A DNA stretch of 64,000 nt. Origin: Pseudomonadota bacterium. GTDB lineage: Bacteria > Pseudomonadota > Gammaproteobacteria > Burkholderiales > Rhodocyclaceae. Within the stretch, counting starts at the first letter, position 1. Each line of letters starts with the position of its first letter. The position numbers and the translations under genes were made by a program. The notes under the pieces are model-generated. The model did not search any database and was not told where the DNA came from. It saw nothing but the letters and a program-made list of their open reading frames with translations. The stretch is from positions 186,001-250,000 of the forward strand of contig JAGTRU010000006.1 of assembly GCA_018261905.1 (NCBI GenBank), written 5' to 3'. This document shows, piece after piece, positions 9,433 to 17,955 of the stretch.

Positions 9433-10105
9433 GGCAGAACAACCAGTCGTTGAAGTAGTGGGATTGGGCAAAACCGTCGCCAATGGCGGTACGCCGCTGA
9501 CCATTTTGCAGGATATTTCCTTTTCGGTCATGGCGGCTGAAACGGTGGCCATCGTCGGCGCTTCCGGCTCCGGTAAATCGACCCTGCTGGGTTTGCTGGC
9601 TGGCCTGGATCTGCCGAGTACTGGCGAAGTTCGCCTCGATGGCCTGGCTCTGGCTTCGCTCGACGAGGATGCGCGGGCCCGGCAGCGCGGCAAGTTGCTC
9701 GGTTTCGTCTTCCAGTCCTTCCAGTTACTGCCCTCGCTGAATGCTCTGGAAAACGTCATGCTGCCGCTTGAACTGGCCGGGACCAAGGGCGCCGCGGCGA
9801 TGGCCGGCGATTGGCTGAGGCGGGTCGGCCTGGAGCAGCGCGGCAAGCACTACCCGAAGCATCTTTCCGGTGGCGAACAGCAGCGCGTCGCCCTGGCCCG
9901 CGCCTTCGCGCCATCGCCGCGCCTGGTGCTGGCCGACGAGCCGACCGGCAATCTCGATGCGGCGACTGGGCAGCAGATCATCGACCTGATGTTCGACCTC
10001 AATGCCAAACAGGGCACGACCTTGATCCTGGTGACGCACGATCCGGCAATCGCGGCGCGCTGTCGCCGGACCCTGCACATTCAGGGCGGCAAGCTGTCGG
10101 CATAA
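9431..10105 (+). CDS. ABC transporter ATP-binding protein of the YbbA/LolD type
   Basis: 224 residues: Walker A GASGSGKS (43-50), Q-loop in FVFQSFQLL, signature LSGGEQQR (145-152), Walker B LVLADEP with the D-loop GNLDAATG, and switch His203. Of the MacB/LolD/YbbA group, divergence from tesA (as in E. coli ybbA-tesA) favours YbbA. Normally a large permease follows directly; here the next gene is DsrE-like, so the membrane partner is elsewhere or lost. The ATG at 9431 shares CATG with the tesA start. Confidence 0.88.
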   Translation: MAEQPVVEVVGLGKTVANGGTPLTILQDISFSVMAAETVAIVGASGSGKSTLLGLLAGLDLPSTGEVRLDGLALASLDEDARARQRGKLLGFVFQSFQLLPSLNALENVMLPLELAGTKGAAAMAGDWLRRVGLEQRGKHYPKHLSGGEQQRVALARAFAPSPRLVLADEPTGNLDAATGQQIIDLMFDLNAKQGTTLILVTHDPAIAARCRRTLHIQGGKLSA

Positions 10106-10219
10106 GGGCTGCGGCTGGCCGCCTTTGCCGTTATCATGCGGGATATCGAAAGCAGCCTGGGTATTTTGTTGAACATTGTTGGCTGCCGTGCTCGACAACG
10201 CCATCATTACGGAAAAATC

Positions 10220-10573
10220 ATGCAAAAAATCCTGATCATCCTTCATGCGCCCCCCTATGGCAGCGAGCGCTGTCTTTCCGCCTTGCGCCTGGCGACGGCC
10301 CTGGCCGGCAACGACGCCAAGCCGGAGGTGACGCTTTTTCTGATGTCCGACGCGACGGTGCTCGGTTTGCCCAACCAGGTCGATGGCGCCGGTAACGGCT
10401 TGCAGGGCATGGTCGAGCAACTGGTGGCGCAGGGCGTGGTCATCAAGCTCTGCCGCACCTGTGCCCTGGCGCGCGGGCTGGGCGAACTGCCGCTGATCCC
10501 CGGTACCAGCATCGGCACCTTGATCGAACTGGCGGAATCGACGCTGGCGGCTGACAAGGTTATCACTTTCTGA
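10220..10573 (+). CDS. DsrE-family sulfur-relay-like protein
   Basis: 117 residues with the DsrE/TusD fold pattern: MQKILIILHAPPYGSER at the first strand, VTLFLMSDATVLG in the middle, and a C-terminal CRTCALARGLG placing two cysteines in the position used by sulfur-carrying DsrE proteins. Such proteins pass persulfide or act near sulfur and selenium traffic. It lies upstream of the YedE-YedF selenium/sulfur genes but a terminator at 10608-10637 separates them. Specific substrate unknown. Confidence 0.8.
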   Translation: MQKILIILHAPPYGSERCLSALRLATALAGNDAKPEVTLFLMSDATVLGLPNQVDGAGNGLQGMVEQLVAQGVVIKLCRTCALARGLGELPLIPGTSIGTLIELAESTLAADKVITF

Positions 10574-10607
10574 ATCGTTGGGCCGGGCTGTTGTCCGGCA
10601 TCGTGCA

Positions 10608-10637
10608 GCGGCACCGCGAGGTGCCGCTTGTTTTTTG
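10608..10637 (+). terminator. Rho-independent terminator after the DsrE gene
   Basis: Perfect 8-bp stem GCGGCACC/GGTGCCGC (10608-10615, 10620-10627), loop GCGA, then a T-rich tail. It ends the DsrE transcript before the YedE gene. Confidence 0.9.
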
Positions 10638-10638
10638 C

Positions 10639-10665
10639 TGTCCGCGCAATATTTCGAAGCGGACA
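10639..10665. repeat. Inverted repeat in the YedE leader
   Basis: Seven-base arms TGTCCGC (10639-10645) and GCGGACA (10659-10665) with a 13-base AT-rich centre, 20 bases before the YedE start. It could be a regulator site or an RNA hairpin. No T run follows, so a terminator is unlikely. Confidence 0.5.
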
Positions 10666-10685
10666 AAAACGAGGAAATCCCGGCC

Positions 10686-11897
10686 ATGAATTGGCAAGAA
10701 TTCAAGCAAAACTATCTGGTGCGTTTCTGGGCGCCGGTGCCGGCGGTGATCGCGGCCGGCGTGCTCTCCGCCTACTATTTCGGCATCACCGGCACCTTCT
10801 GGGCGGTGACTGGCGAATTTACGCGCTGGGGCGGTCATCTGCTGCAGTTCGCCGGTTATCACCCGGAAACCTGGGGCTATTTCAAGATCATCGGCCTGAG
10901 CGGCACACCGCTCGACCGGGTGGATGGCGTGATGATCCTCGGCATGTTCGCCGGCTGCCTGGCGGCGGCGCTGTGGGCGAATAACGTCAAACTGCGCTTG
11001 CCGCAGCATCGCATCCGCATCGCCCAGGCTGTCGTGGGCGGCCTGATCGCCGGCTTCGGCGCGCGCTTGGCGCTGGGCTGCAATCTCGCGGCTTTCTTTA
11101 CCGGCATTCCGCAGTTTTCGCTGCACGCCTGGTTCTTCGCCCTGGCGACGGCGGCCGGTTCGTGGTTCGGCGCCCGTTTCACGATGCTGCCGCTGTTCCG
11201 CATCCCGGTGGTGTTGCAGAAGGTTAGCGCGGCGCAACCGCTGACCCAGCATGCCGGCCAGGCATCCCGCCGGTTCCGGCTGGGCATGCTGGTATTCATT
11301 GCCTTTGCGCTGTGGGCGCTCGGCAAGACCTTCGAGGCGCCGAAGCTCGGTTTGGCCGGCTTGTTCGGGCTGGCTTTCGGACTGATCATCGAACGCGCCC
11401 AGGTCTGCTTTACCTCGGCTTTCCGTGACCTGTGGCTGACCGGCCGCACCCAGATGGCCAAGGCGATCATCATCGGCATGGCGGTCAGCACCATCGGCGT
11501 GTACAGCTACGTGCAACTCGGCGTGCCGCCGAAAATTCTGTGGGCCGGCCCGAATGCCGCCATCGGCGGGCTGCTGTTCGGTTTCGGCATCGTCCTGGCC
11601 GGCGGTTGCGAAACCGGCTGGATGTACCGCGCCGTCGAAGGCCAGGTGCATTTCTGGTGGGTCGGGCTGGGCAATATCGTCGGCGCTACCGTACTTGCCG
11701 CCTGGTGGGACGACATTGCGCCGGCGGTCGCTACCGACTACGCAAAAATCAATCTGCTTAACGTGTTTGGTCCGGCCGGTGGCCTGATGGTGACCTATCT
11801 GTTGCTGGCGTTATCGATGCTGGCCGTGCTGTGGTGGGAAAAGCGCTTCTTTGCCGCCAAGGCAAAAATCAACCAACTGGCCGGGGAGGCCGCATGA
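10686..11897 (+). CDS. YedE/TsuA-family selenium or sulfur uptake membrane protein
   Basis: 403 residues with about nine or ten hydrophobic segments, family YeeE/YedE. Three conserved cysteine motifs are in place: LALGCNLAAFF (Cys132), ERAQVCF (Cys241) and AGGCETGWM (Cys308). In the thiosulfate transporter TsuA the equivalent cysteines line the substrate path. GAGGAAAT precedes the ATG at 10686. The stop overlaps the YedF start (ATGA), and selD and mnmH follow, so a selenium role (YedE of selenium-using bacteria) is more likely than thiosulfate uptake. That substrate assignment is inference from context. Confidence 0.88.
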   Translation: MNWQEFKQNYLVRFWAPVPAVIAAGVLSAYYFGITGTFWAVTGEFTRWGGHLLQFAGYHPETWGYFKIIGLSGTPLDRVDGVMILGMFAGCLAAALWANNVKLRLPQHRIRIAQAVVGGLIAGFGARLALGCNLAAFFTGIPQFSLHAWFFALATAAGSWFGARFTMLPLFRIPVVLQKVSAAQPLTQHAGQASRRFRLGMLVFIAFALWALGKTFEAPKLGLAGLFGLAFGLIIERAQVCFTSAFRDLWLTGRTQMAKAIIIGMAVSTIGVYSYVQLGVPPKILWAGPNAAIGGLLFGFGIVLAGGCETGWMYRAVEGQVHFWWVGLGNIVGATVLAAWWDDIAPAVATDYAKINLLNVFGPAGGLMVTYLLLALSMLAVLWWEKRFFAAKAKINQLAGEAA

Positions 11898-12133
11898 ACA
11901 AGCCGATTTACGTGCCGAACTATCGCCTGGACATGGTCGGCGAACCTTGTCCCTATCCGGCTGTGGCCACCCTGGAAGCGATGCCGCAATTGAAACCTGG
12001 GGAAATTCTGGAAGTCGTTTCCGACTGCCCGCAGTCGATCAACAACATCCCGCTGGATGCGCGTAATCATGGCTATGAAGTGCTCGAAATCCAGCAGGAT
12101 GGACCGACCATCCGTTACCTGATCAGACGATAG
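11894..12133 (+). CDS. YedF-like TusA-family sulfur/selenium carrier
   Basis: 79 residues with the CPYP motif (MVGEPCPYPAVATLEAM, Cys19) that in TusA/YedF proteins carries a persulfide or, by inference, selenium. Start codon overlaps the YedE stop, so the pair is coupled. The 3' end overlaps the convergent selD stop by 11 bases. Classic TusA has CPxP too; partnership with YedE and selD favours YedF. Confidence 0.88.
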   Translation: MNKPIYVPNYRLDMVGEPCPYPAVATLEAMPQLKPGEILEVVSDCPQSINNIPLDARNHGYEVLEIQQDGPTIRYLIRR

Positions 12134-13181
12134 TCAGTTGGGCCGGGCCGTTTGTCAGTTGTCCGATGACGGCGGCCTCGGCGAAGCCCTGTGCGTGCAG
12201 GAGTCGCAGCACGGCGTCGGCGCTTTGTTCGGCGCAGGCGATGAGCAGGCCGCCGCTGGTCTGCGGGTCGGTCAGCAGATTGCGCTGCCAGTCCGGGCAG
12301 TTGTCCGGTAGTTGCACATCCTTGCCGTAGGCCGCCCAGTTGCGGCCCGAAGCGCCGGTGGCGATGCCGTTGCGGGCATGCGTCACGGCTTCGGCAATGA
12401 GCGGCAGACCGGCGAAATTCACCTCGGCGGTGAGGCCAGAGCCGCGGCAGATTTCCAGCAGATGGCCGGCCAGTCCGAATCCGGTGACGTCGGTGATGGC
12501 GTGCACCTCGGCCAGTTCGGAAAGGGCGGTACCGGGCGTGTTGAGCAGGGTGGTCCAGCGCAGCATCTGCTGATAGCCGTCATCCGTGAGCAGGCCTTTT
12601 TTCAGGGCCGCCGAGAGCATGCCGATGCCCAGCGGCTTGCTGAGGATCAACGTGTCGCCGGCCCGCGCCGAACTGTTGCGCTTGATGCGGGCAGGATGCA
12701 CGACGCCGATGCCGACCAGACCGTAGATGGGTTCCAGCACGTCGATGCTGTGACCGCCGGCAATCGGAATGCCGGCCGCGGCGCAGACCGCTTCGCCGCC
12801 GGCCAGAATCTTGCGGATGACCTCTTCCGGTAGCTTGTCGAGCGGCATGCCGACCAGGGCCAGCGCGAACAGTGGCTTGCCGCCCATGGCGTAAACGTCG
12901 GATAAGGCGTTGGTCGCGGCGATGCGCCCGAAATCGTAGGGGTCGTCGACGATGGGCGTAAAGAAGTCGGTGGTGGCGACGATGGCCTGTTCATCGTTGA
13001 GGCGATAGACGGCGGCATCGTCGCTGGTGTCGGTGCCGACCAGAAGATCGGCCGGCAGGGTTCGCAAGGGCGATTCGGCGAGCAGGCGGGCGAGGACGGC
13101 GGGCGCAATCTTGCAGCCGCAACCGCCACCGTGGCTGAATTGGGTGAGTTTGATCGGGGCAGCAGGTGTTTTGTCGTTCAT
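12123..13181 (-). CDS. selD: SelD, selenophosphate synthetase
   Basis: 352 residues from the ATG at 13181. It makes selenophosphate from selenide and ATP, the selenium donor for selenouridine tRNA and selenocysteine. The active-site loop FSHGGGCGCK holds the catalytic Cys21 (Cys, not selenocysteine) and Lys24. The AIR-synthase fold follows, with DDAAVYR and a C-terminal LTDPQTSGGLL motif. It is divergent from mnmH with a 60-base shared gap, an arrangement suggesting co-regulation. No selA, selB or tRNA-Sec is seen here. Confidence 0.96.
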   Translation of the reverse strand: MNDKTPAAPIKLTQFSHGGGCGCKIAPAVLARLLAESPLRTLPADLLVGTDTSDDAAVYRLNDEQAIVATTDFFTPIVDDPYDFGRIAATNALSDVYAMGGKPLFALALVGMPLDKLPEEVIRKILAGGEAVCAAAGIPIAGGHSIDVLEPIYGLVGIGVVHPARIKRNSSARAGDTLILSKPLGIGMLSAALKKGLLTDDGYQQMLRWTTLLNTPGTALSELAEVHAITDVTGFGLAGHLLEICRGSGLTAEVNFAGLPLIAEAVTHARNGIATGASGRNWAAYGKDVQLPDNCPDWQRNLLTDPQTSGGLLIACAEQSADAVLRLLHAQGFAEAAVIGQLTNGPAQLTIV

Positions 13182-13241
13182 GTGTGGGGTAATGTCGTTA
13201 AGATGGGCGCTTTTCACGCTATCTGTTTTTGAGTCTTGAAA

Positions 13242-14300
13242 GTGCCAGATTACACGCGCGCCACCGTATCACAACTTGCCGACTTCGATACCGTCATTGA
13301 TGTCCGTTCCCCCGCCGAGTTTGCCGAAGACCATGTTCCCGGCGCCATCAACTGTCCGGTCCTCGACAACGAGGAGCGTATCCGGGTCGGCACCCTTTAT
13401 AAGCAGGATTCACCCTTCGCCGCCCGCAAAATCGGCGCCGCCCTGGTCGCCCGCAACATCGCCCGCCATCTCGACGAGCAACTGAGTCAGTTTTCGAAAT
13501 CCTGGAAACCGCTGATCTACTGCTGGCGCGGCGGTCAGCGGAGCGGCGCGTTTACCCACATCCTGCGCGAAATCGGCTGGTCGGCCCGGCGCCTGGAGGG
13601 CGGCTACAAGTCCTGGCGCCACCATGTCCTGGTCAATCTCGAAACCCTGCCCCGGCAATTCGATTTCCGGGTCGTTGCCGGCCCCACCGGCAGCGGCAAG
13701 AGCCGCCTGCTAGAAGCGCTGGCGGCCCGCGGGGCGCAGGTGCTGCACCTAGAAGAGCTGGCCGCCCATAAGGGGTCGGTGCTCGGCAATCTGCCCGATG
13801 TCGCGCAGCCATCGCAAAAAATGTTCGAAACCCGCCTCTATTCGGCACTCGCCGGCTTGCAGCCGGAGCGGCCGGTATTCGTTGAAGCGGAAAGTCGCCG
13901 TATCGGCGCGTTGCGTTTGCCGGATGCCCTGAATACGGCCATCCACGATGCTCCCTGTCTGCGTATCGAGGCTAGCCTACCGGCCCGGGTCGAGTTTTTA
14001 CTCGAAGACTATGCCTACCTGTGCACTCCGGGGCATTTGCCTGAGCAACTTGAGCGCTTGAAGGAAATGCAGGGCAAGGAGCGCATTCTCCATTGGCAAA
14101 CCCTGGCCGGGGCCGGGGAATATCGCGCGCTGGTCGTCGAGCTGCTGCGCGATCATTACGATCCTCTCTATGCCCGTTCCCAGCAGCGCAATCTCGCCCA
14201 GCTCGAGCATGGGGTGGTCTTCGTCACGGCCGATCTGTCCCCCGCCGGCCTGCAAGTGCTGGCCGGGCAGGTTTTAGATGAGCTTAGGCCGGCCGCCTAA
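13242..14300 (+). CDS. mnmH: MnmH/SelU, tRNA 2-selenouridine synthase
   Basis: 352 residues. The rhodanese domain (about 10-125) has the catalytic Cys94 in LIYCWRGGQRSG. A P-loop domain follows with GPTGSGKS (147-154). The enzyme geranylates 2-thiouridine at the wobble base and replaces sulfur with selenium from SelD-made selenophosphate. There is no ATG: candidates are TTG at 13236 and GTG at 13242. I prefer the GTG, without a clear ribosome site for either. Family length is about 360, so the protein is full. Confidence 0.94.
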   Translation: MPDYTRATVSQLADFDTVIDVRSPAEFAEDHVPGAINCPVLDNEERIRVGTLYKQDSPFAARKIGAALVARNIARHLDEQLSQFSKSWKPLIYCWRGGQRSGAFTHILREIGWSARRLEGGYKSWRHHVLVNLETLPRQFDFRVVAGPTGSGKSRLLEALAARGAQVLHLEELAAHKGSVLGNLPDVAQPSQKMFETRLYSALAGLQPERPVFVEAESRRIGALRLPDALNTAIHDAPCLRIEASLPARVEFLLEDYAYLCTPGHLPEQLERLKEMQGKERILHWQTLAGAGEYRALVVELLRDHYDPLYARSQQRNLAQLEHGVVFVTADLSPAGLQVLAGQVLDELRPAA

Positions 14301-14346
14301 GGGGCGACAGCGGACGTCGGCCGGCGGGTAAATTCGAGCGCCGCGC

Positions 14347-15705
14347 TCAGTCGTTGAGTTGGCTGATCTCGGTGGCCCAGACCAAGGCGGCCAGCGAGTC
14401 CTGATTGACGTCGCCGACCTCGAGGCGGCAGGCGGCAGCGGCAGCAGCGATTTCCTCCGGTACGCCATCCTCGCAAGCAATGGCCAGACGGAGGAATTTG
14501 GCCAGCGCGCCGCGGCTGTGGAGCAGGGCGGCACAAACCGCTTGCGGCATGGAAACGCCGGCCAGGATTTCCGCCATCGGCCGATCCAACAGCTTGTCGA
14601 GGAGCGAGAAAAGTCCGGCGAGAAAGAGCAGGTCGGGGTCGACTTCCGCCTTGCCGGCGCGCAGTCCGAGGCGTTCCATCAGACGGGCGCGAATCAGGGC
14701 CTGCTCGGTGAGCATGCGTTCGATGTAGCCCGCCTTCTGGACGTCGAAAAGGAGCAGCGAGAGCCAGCGATAAAAGCGTTCCCGGCCAAGGATCAGCAGG
14801 CATTGCTCGATTGAGGTGATCTTTGTGCTCAGGCTGTTGACCGGCGAGTTGATATAGCGCAACAGCTTGTAGGTGATTACCGGATCATGGCGAATGCTTT
14901 CGGCAACTGCCGTGTTTTCGCCGCCGCTGCGCAGCAGGCTCAAGACTTCCATGATGTGGCTGCGATCTACTGTGCCACGTGGTGGGTGCCAGAGTTCCCG
15001 GCGAACGACGAAGGGGCCGTGAAAATAGTCGAAGCCGGCCCGGTAGCAGACATGAAGATCGTCGGAGCTCTCGATGTCGGCAGCGATGAGCGATACAGGG
15101 GTGGCTCTCTCCTGCTTGCGCAGATGACGGATCCAGTCGGCAATTTCCAGACCGTTATAGGTCGGCGTCGAAATCTGGATGAAGTCGCACCAGGGGAGGA
15201 TGGCTTCGTCAGGTACTTCCGGGCGGTGGCGGTAGCCGACCTGAAAGCCCTTGTCTTTTGCCATTCGCAATTTGTCCGGCAAACCCTCGCTGCCGCAATC
15301 GTCGAGTGGATCGATCATCAACACCGTATTGGCGCTGGGGAGCATGGGCAATTGCGGGTTGTCGAAGGATAGCGAAGAAATGCCGATGAAGGCGAGGCGA
15401 TGACCGAGCAGGCTTCCTACTTCGGCCAGACTCAGGTTGCGGATCAGCGCGTCATCGTAGGCCCGCCGTAAGGCCGGGTCTTTGCCCTGCAGCCGGCCCT
15501 GCAGACGTTGATGCAGCAGGAACTCGTAGCCGGCAATCCGTTCGTCGCGATTGAGGATCGGCTCCCGGCAGACGAAAGAACGGTCGTCGGCAACCGTCAT
15601 TTCTTCGTTACGCAGCGGGGCCACTTCATTCAGGCGCTCGAAGGGGTCGGCCTCCGCCGTCGACGGTATGCTCTTGGTCAACAAGGTACGCAAGAATTTC
15701 AACAT
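14347..15705 (-). CDS. EAL-HDOD signalling protein with a degenerate EAL domain
   Basis: 452 residues. The EAL-like domain spans about 45-245: FVCREPILNRDERIAGYEFLL stands where active enzymes have the EALLR loop, so the catalytic glutamate motif and most metal ligands are not evident. An HDOD domain follows (about 250-440, VLSLLRSGGENTAVAESI then DPVITYKLLRYINSP). YuxH-type proteins of this layout generally bind partners rather than hydrolyse cyclic di-GMP. Convergent with mnmH. A role in motility or surface behaviour is a guess from family. Confidence 0.85.
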   Translation of the reverse strand: MLKFLRTLLTKSIPSTAEADPFERLNEVAPLRNEEMTVADDRSFVCREPILNRDERIAGYEFLLHQRLQGRLQGKDPALRRAYDDALIRNLSLAEVGSLLGHRLAFIGISSLSFDNPQLPMLPSANTVLMIDPLDDCGSEGLPDKLRMAKDKGFQVGYRHRPEVPDEAILPWCDFIQISTPTYNGLEIADWIRHLRKQERATPVSLIAADIESSDDLHVCYRAGFDYFHGPFVVRRELWHPPRGTVDRSHIMEVLSLLRSGGENTAVAESIRHDPVITYKLLRYINSPVNSLSTKITSIEQCLLILGRERFYRWLSLLLFDVQKAGYIERMLTEQALIRARLMERLGLRAGKAEVDPDLLFLAGLFSLLDKLLDRPMAEILAGVSMPQAVCAALLHSRGALAKFLRLAIACEDGVPEEIAAAAAACRLEVGDVNQDSLAALVWATEISQLND

Positions 15706-15880
15706 GGGGTGCTTGGTCCGGCTAAGCGACAGTGGGCTATGCGGGGCATCCTACCCGATTTTTCCGGAACATGTGCCAGCGCCTTGATGCTTGCCCAGAG
15801 CGCCATGACGCTGATTGTCATAGCGCCAGGTCGCTGGTTCTAAGTCAATTCGCCGCGGGCTGCCGCTTGCCGGTCTTTTG

Positions 15881-17110
15881 TTATGTCCTTGTCGTGATGA
15901 GTCGACGCGCGGCGTGCCTGCCACTCCGGACGGCACCTTCCAGGGTCGCCGGGTAGTCGCTCCAGGTATGGTCGCCGGCCAGGAACAGGGAGCGATGGGC
16001 CGTATCGCTCGCGGCGCGGAGGAGCCCGGGGCGGGCCGAGAAGGTGGCGCGTTTTTCCCGGATTATCTTGTGCCAGAGAGGGGTTTCCCGGGTTTTCAAC
16101 TCTTCTTGCAGGGTGCGGGCCAATGCGTCGTCCGACAACTTTTCCCAGTCGCCATGGCCGCTCAAAATACAGGCCAGCAGACCCTGGCTGCGATCGACTA
16201 CCCATTGGCCGAAGTGGCCGATCAGGTTGATGAGCGGGAAGGCAAGGGCGGTTCCTGGGCTAAATTGCAGATAGACCGTGGCGATCGGTTCGTAGTCGTA
16301 GTTGCCGACCGCTAACCCGGAGCAGAGCCGGGCGGCGTGTTGCGGTGCGGTGGCGAGAATGGCGGCGGTGAAGCGTTCGCCATCCACGTCAATCGCGTCG
16401 GCCAGCGGAGATAGCCTTGTCACCCGGTTGCCCAGGCGCAAACAGGCGCCCTTGGCGGCCAGCCAGTGTGCCGCGGGTTCCGGCAGGAGGGCGCCGAGTG
16501 GGGCGCGCGGCAACAGTAGATCGGTGTCTTGCCGTCGCGTGCTGCCCAGGCTGTCGCGCAACACATTGGCGAAAAGCTGGGCTGAAGCGCGCTCGGCCGG
16601 GGTGTTCAGAGCGGCGAGGCAGAGCGGTTCCCACAGGTGGTGGCGCAGTTTCCCGGTCTGCCCGGCGGCGTCCAGCCAGGCGCTTACCGTGCTGTCCTTG
16701 GCCAGCCGAAAGTAGTGTTTCTTGAGGCTTTCCATCCATAGTGCGGTTTGCAGTTTTTCGCCGGGGCTAATACCGCGGGCGGTCAGTAAGCCCCAGGCGA
16801 GATTGAACGGGGTGGGCAGATGCGGCAGCGCCAGGCCAAAGCCATCGTTGTCGATAATCCGCAACGGGTGGCGGCTCAGCAATTGCTCGGGATCGGCCCC
16901 GACCCGGCGCATCAGGGCCAGGCAGTCGCGATAGGCACCGAGCAGGATGTGCTGGCCGTTGTCCAGTGCTTGGCCGGCAACGGTGATGCTGCGGGCGCGG
17001 CCGCCGAGTACGCGGCCGGCTTCAAAAAGGGTGGTGGCGATACCGCTCGCCGTCAATTCGACGGCGGCGGCGATGCCGGCCCAGCCGCCTCCGATGACGG
17101 CGACTTTCAT
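15881..17110 (-). CDS. hpnE: HpnE, hydroxysqualene dehydroxylase
   Basis: 409 residues, FAD-dependent amine-oxidase/phytoene-desaturase fold. The dinucleotide-binding VIGGGWAGIAAAVEL is at 5-19, with an FAD-end motif LFLAGDHTWSDYPATLEGAVRSG near the C-terminus. It reduces hydroxysqualene to squalene. It is the last gene of hpnC-hpnD-hpnE, seven bases after hpnD. Together the three convert farnesyl diphosphate into squalene, the hopanoid precursor. No squalene-hopene cyclase is in this window. Confidence 0.93.
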   Translation of the reverse strand: MKVAVIGGGWAGIAAAVELTASGIATTLFEAGRVLGGRARSITVAGQALDNGQHILLGAYRDCLALMRRVGADPEQLLSRHPLRIIDNDGFGLALPHLPTPFNLAWGLLTARGISPGEKLQTALWMESLKKHYFRLAKDSTVSAWLDAAGQTGKLRHHLWEPLCLAALNTPAERASAQLFANVLRDSLGSTRRQDTDLLLPRAPLGALLPEPAAHWLAAKGACLRLGNRVTRLSPLADAIDVDGERFTAAILATAPQHAARLCSGLAVGNYDYEPIATVYLQFSPGTALAFPLINLIGHFGQWVVDRSQGLLACILSGHGDWEKLSDDALARTLQEELKTRETPLWHKIIREKRATFSARPGLLRAASDTAHRSLFLAGDHTWSDYPATLEGAVRSGRHAARRLITTRT

Positions 17111-17117
17111 CGCGGTT

Positions 17118-17951
17118 TCACGCGAAGGCCCAGGTTTTCCAGGCGATCCAGATTTTCCGGACGGGGGTCAGGGCGATTCGTTGATGCAGTACCTGATAGT
17201 TTTCGCGACGGATTTCATCGAGCAGGGTGCGGTAAATCGCTGCCATGATCAGCCCGGGGCGCTGGCTTTTGCGATCAGTTGCCGGCAACTGGGCAAGGGC
17301 CTGCTGGTAGTACTTTTCGGCACGTTCGGTCTGGAACTGCATGAGCGCGGTGAAATTGTCCGAATACTTGGCATTCAAAATATCGGCGGCCGGTACGTTG
17401 AACTGCTTCAATTCATCCATCGGGATGTAGATACGGCCGCGCCGGGCATCTTCGCCGACATCGCGGATGATGTTGGTGAGCTGGAAGGCCATGCCGAGAT
17501 CGTGCGCGTATTTCTGGGTCTGGTGATCCTTGGTGCCGAAAATCTCGGCGGCGAGCAGGCCGACGACGCTGGCGACACGGTAGCAGTAGAGCGAGAGTCC
17601 CTTGAAATCGAGATAACGCGACTGCTGCAGGTCCATCTCCATCCCGTCGATGATTTCCAGCAACTGCTCTTTGGGCAGGTTGAACTGGCCGCCGACGCCT
17701 TTCAATGCCAATCCGACCGGGTGCTGCGGCTGGCCGTCGGCGATGCGTTCGACCTCCTGGCGCCACCAGGTCAGTTTGGTCGAGGCCAGCGAAATGTCGT
17801 TGCATTCATCGACCACGTCATCGACTTCGCGGCAGAAGGCGTAGAGCGCCATGATGGCACGCCGGCGCTCCGGCGGCAGGAACAGAAAGCTGTAGTAGAA
17901 AGAGGAGCCGCTGGCCGCGCACTTCTCCTGGCAGTATTGGTCTGGATTCAT
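17118..17951 (-). CDS. hpnD: HpnD, presqualene diphosphate synthase
   Basis: 277 residues from the ATG at 17951 (MNPDQYCQEKCAASGSSFYY). Both aspartate-rich prenyl-diphosphate motifs of trans-isoprenyl synthases are present: EVDDVVDECND near 42-52 and NIIRDVGEDARRGRIYIP in the second half. It condenses two farnesyl diphosphates to presqualene diphosphate. A start 30 bases upstream would overlap hpnC coding sequence. As chosen, the gene begins five bases after the hpnC stop. Confidence 0.94.
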   Translation of the reverse strand: MNPDQYCQEKCAASGSSFYYSFLFLPPERRRAIMALYAFCREVDDVVDECNDISLASTKLTWWRQEVERIADGQPQHPVGLALKGVGGQFNLPKEQLLEIIDGMEMDLQQSRYLDFKGLSLYCYRVASVVGLLAAEIFGTKDHQTQKYAHDLGMAFQLTNIIRDVGEDARRGRIYIPMDELKQFNVPAADILNAKYSDNFTALMQFQTERAEKYYQQALAQLPATDRKSQRPGLIMAAIYRTLLDEIRRENYQVLHQRIALTPVRKIWIAWKTWAFA

Positions 17952-17955
17952 GGGG

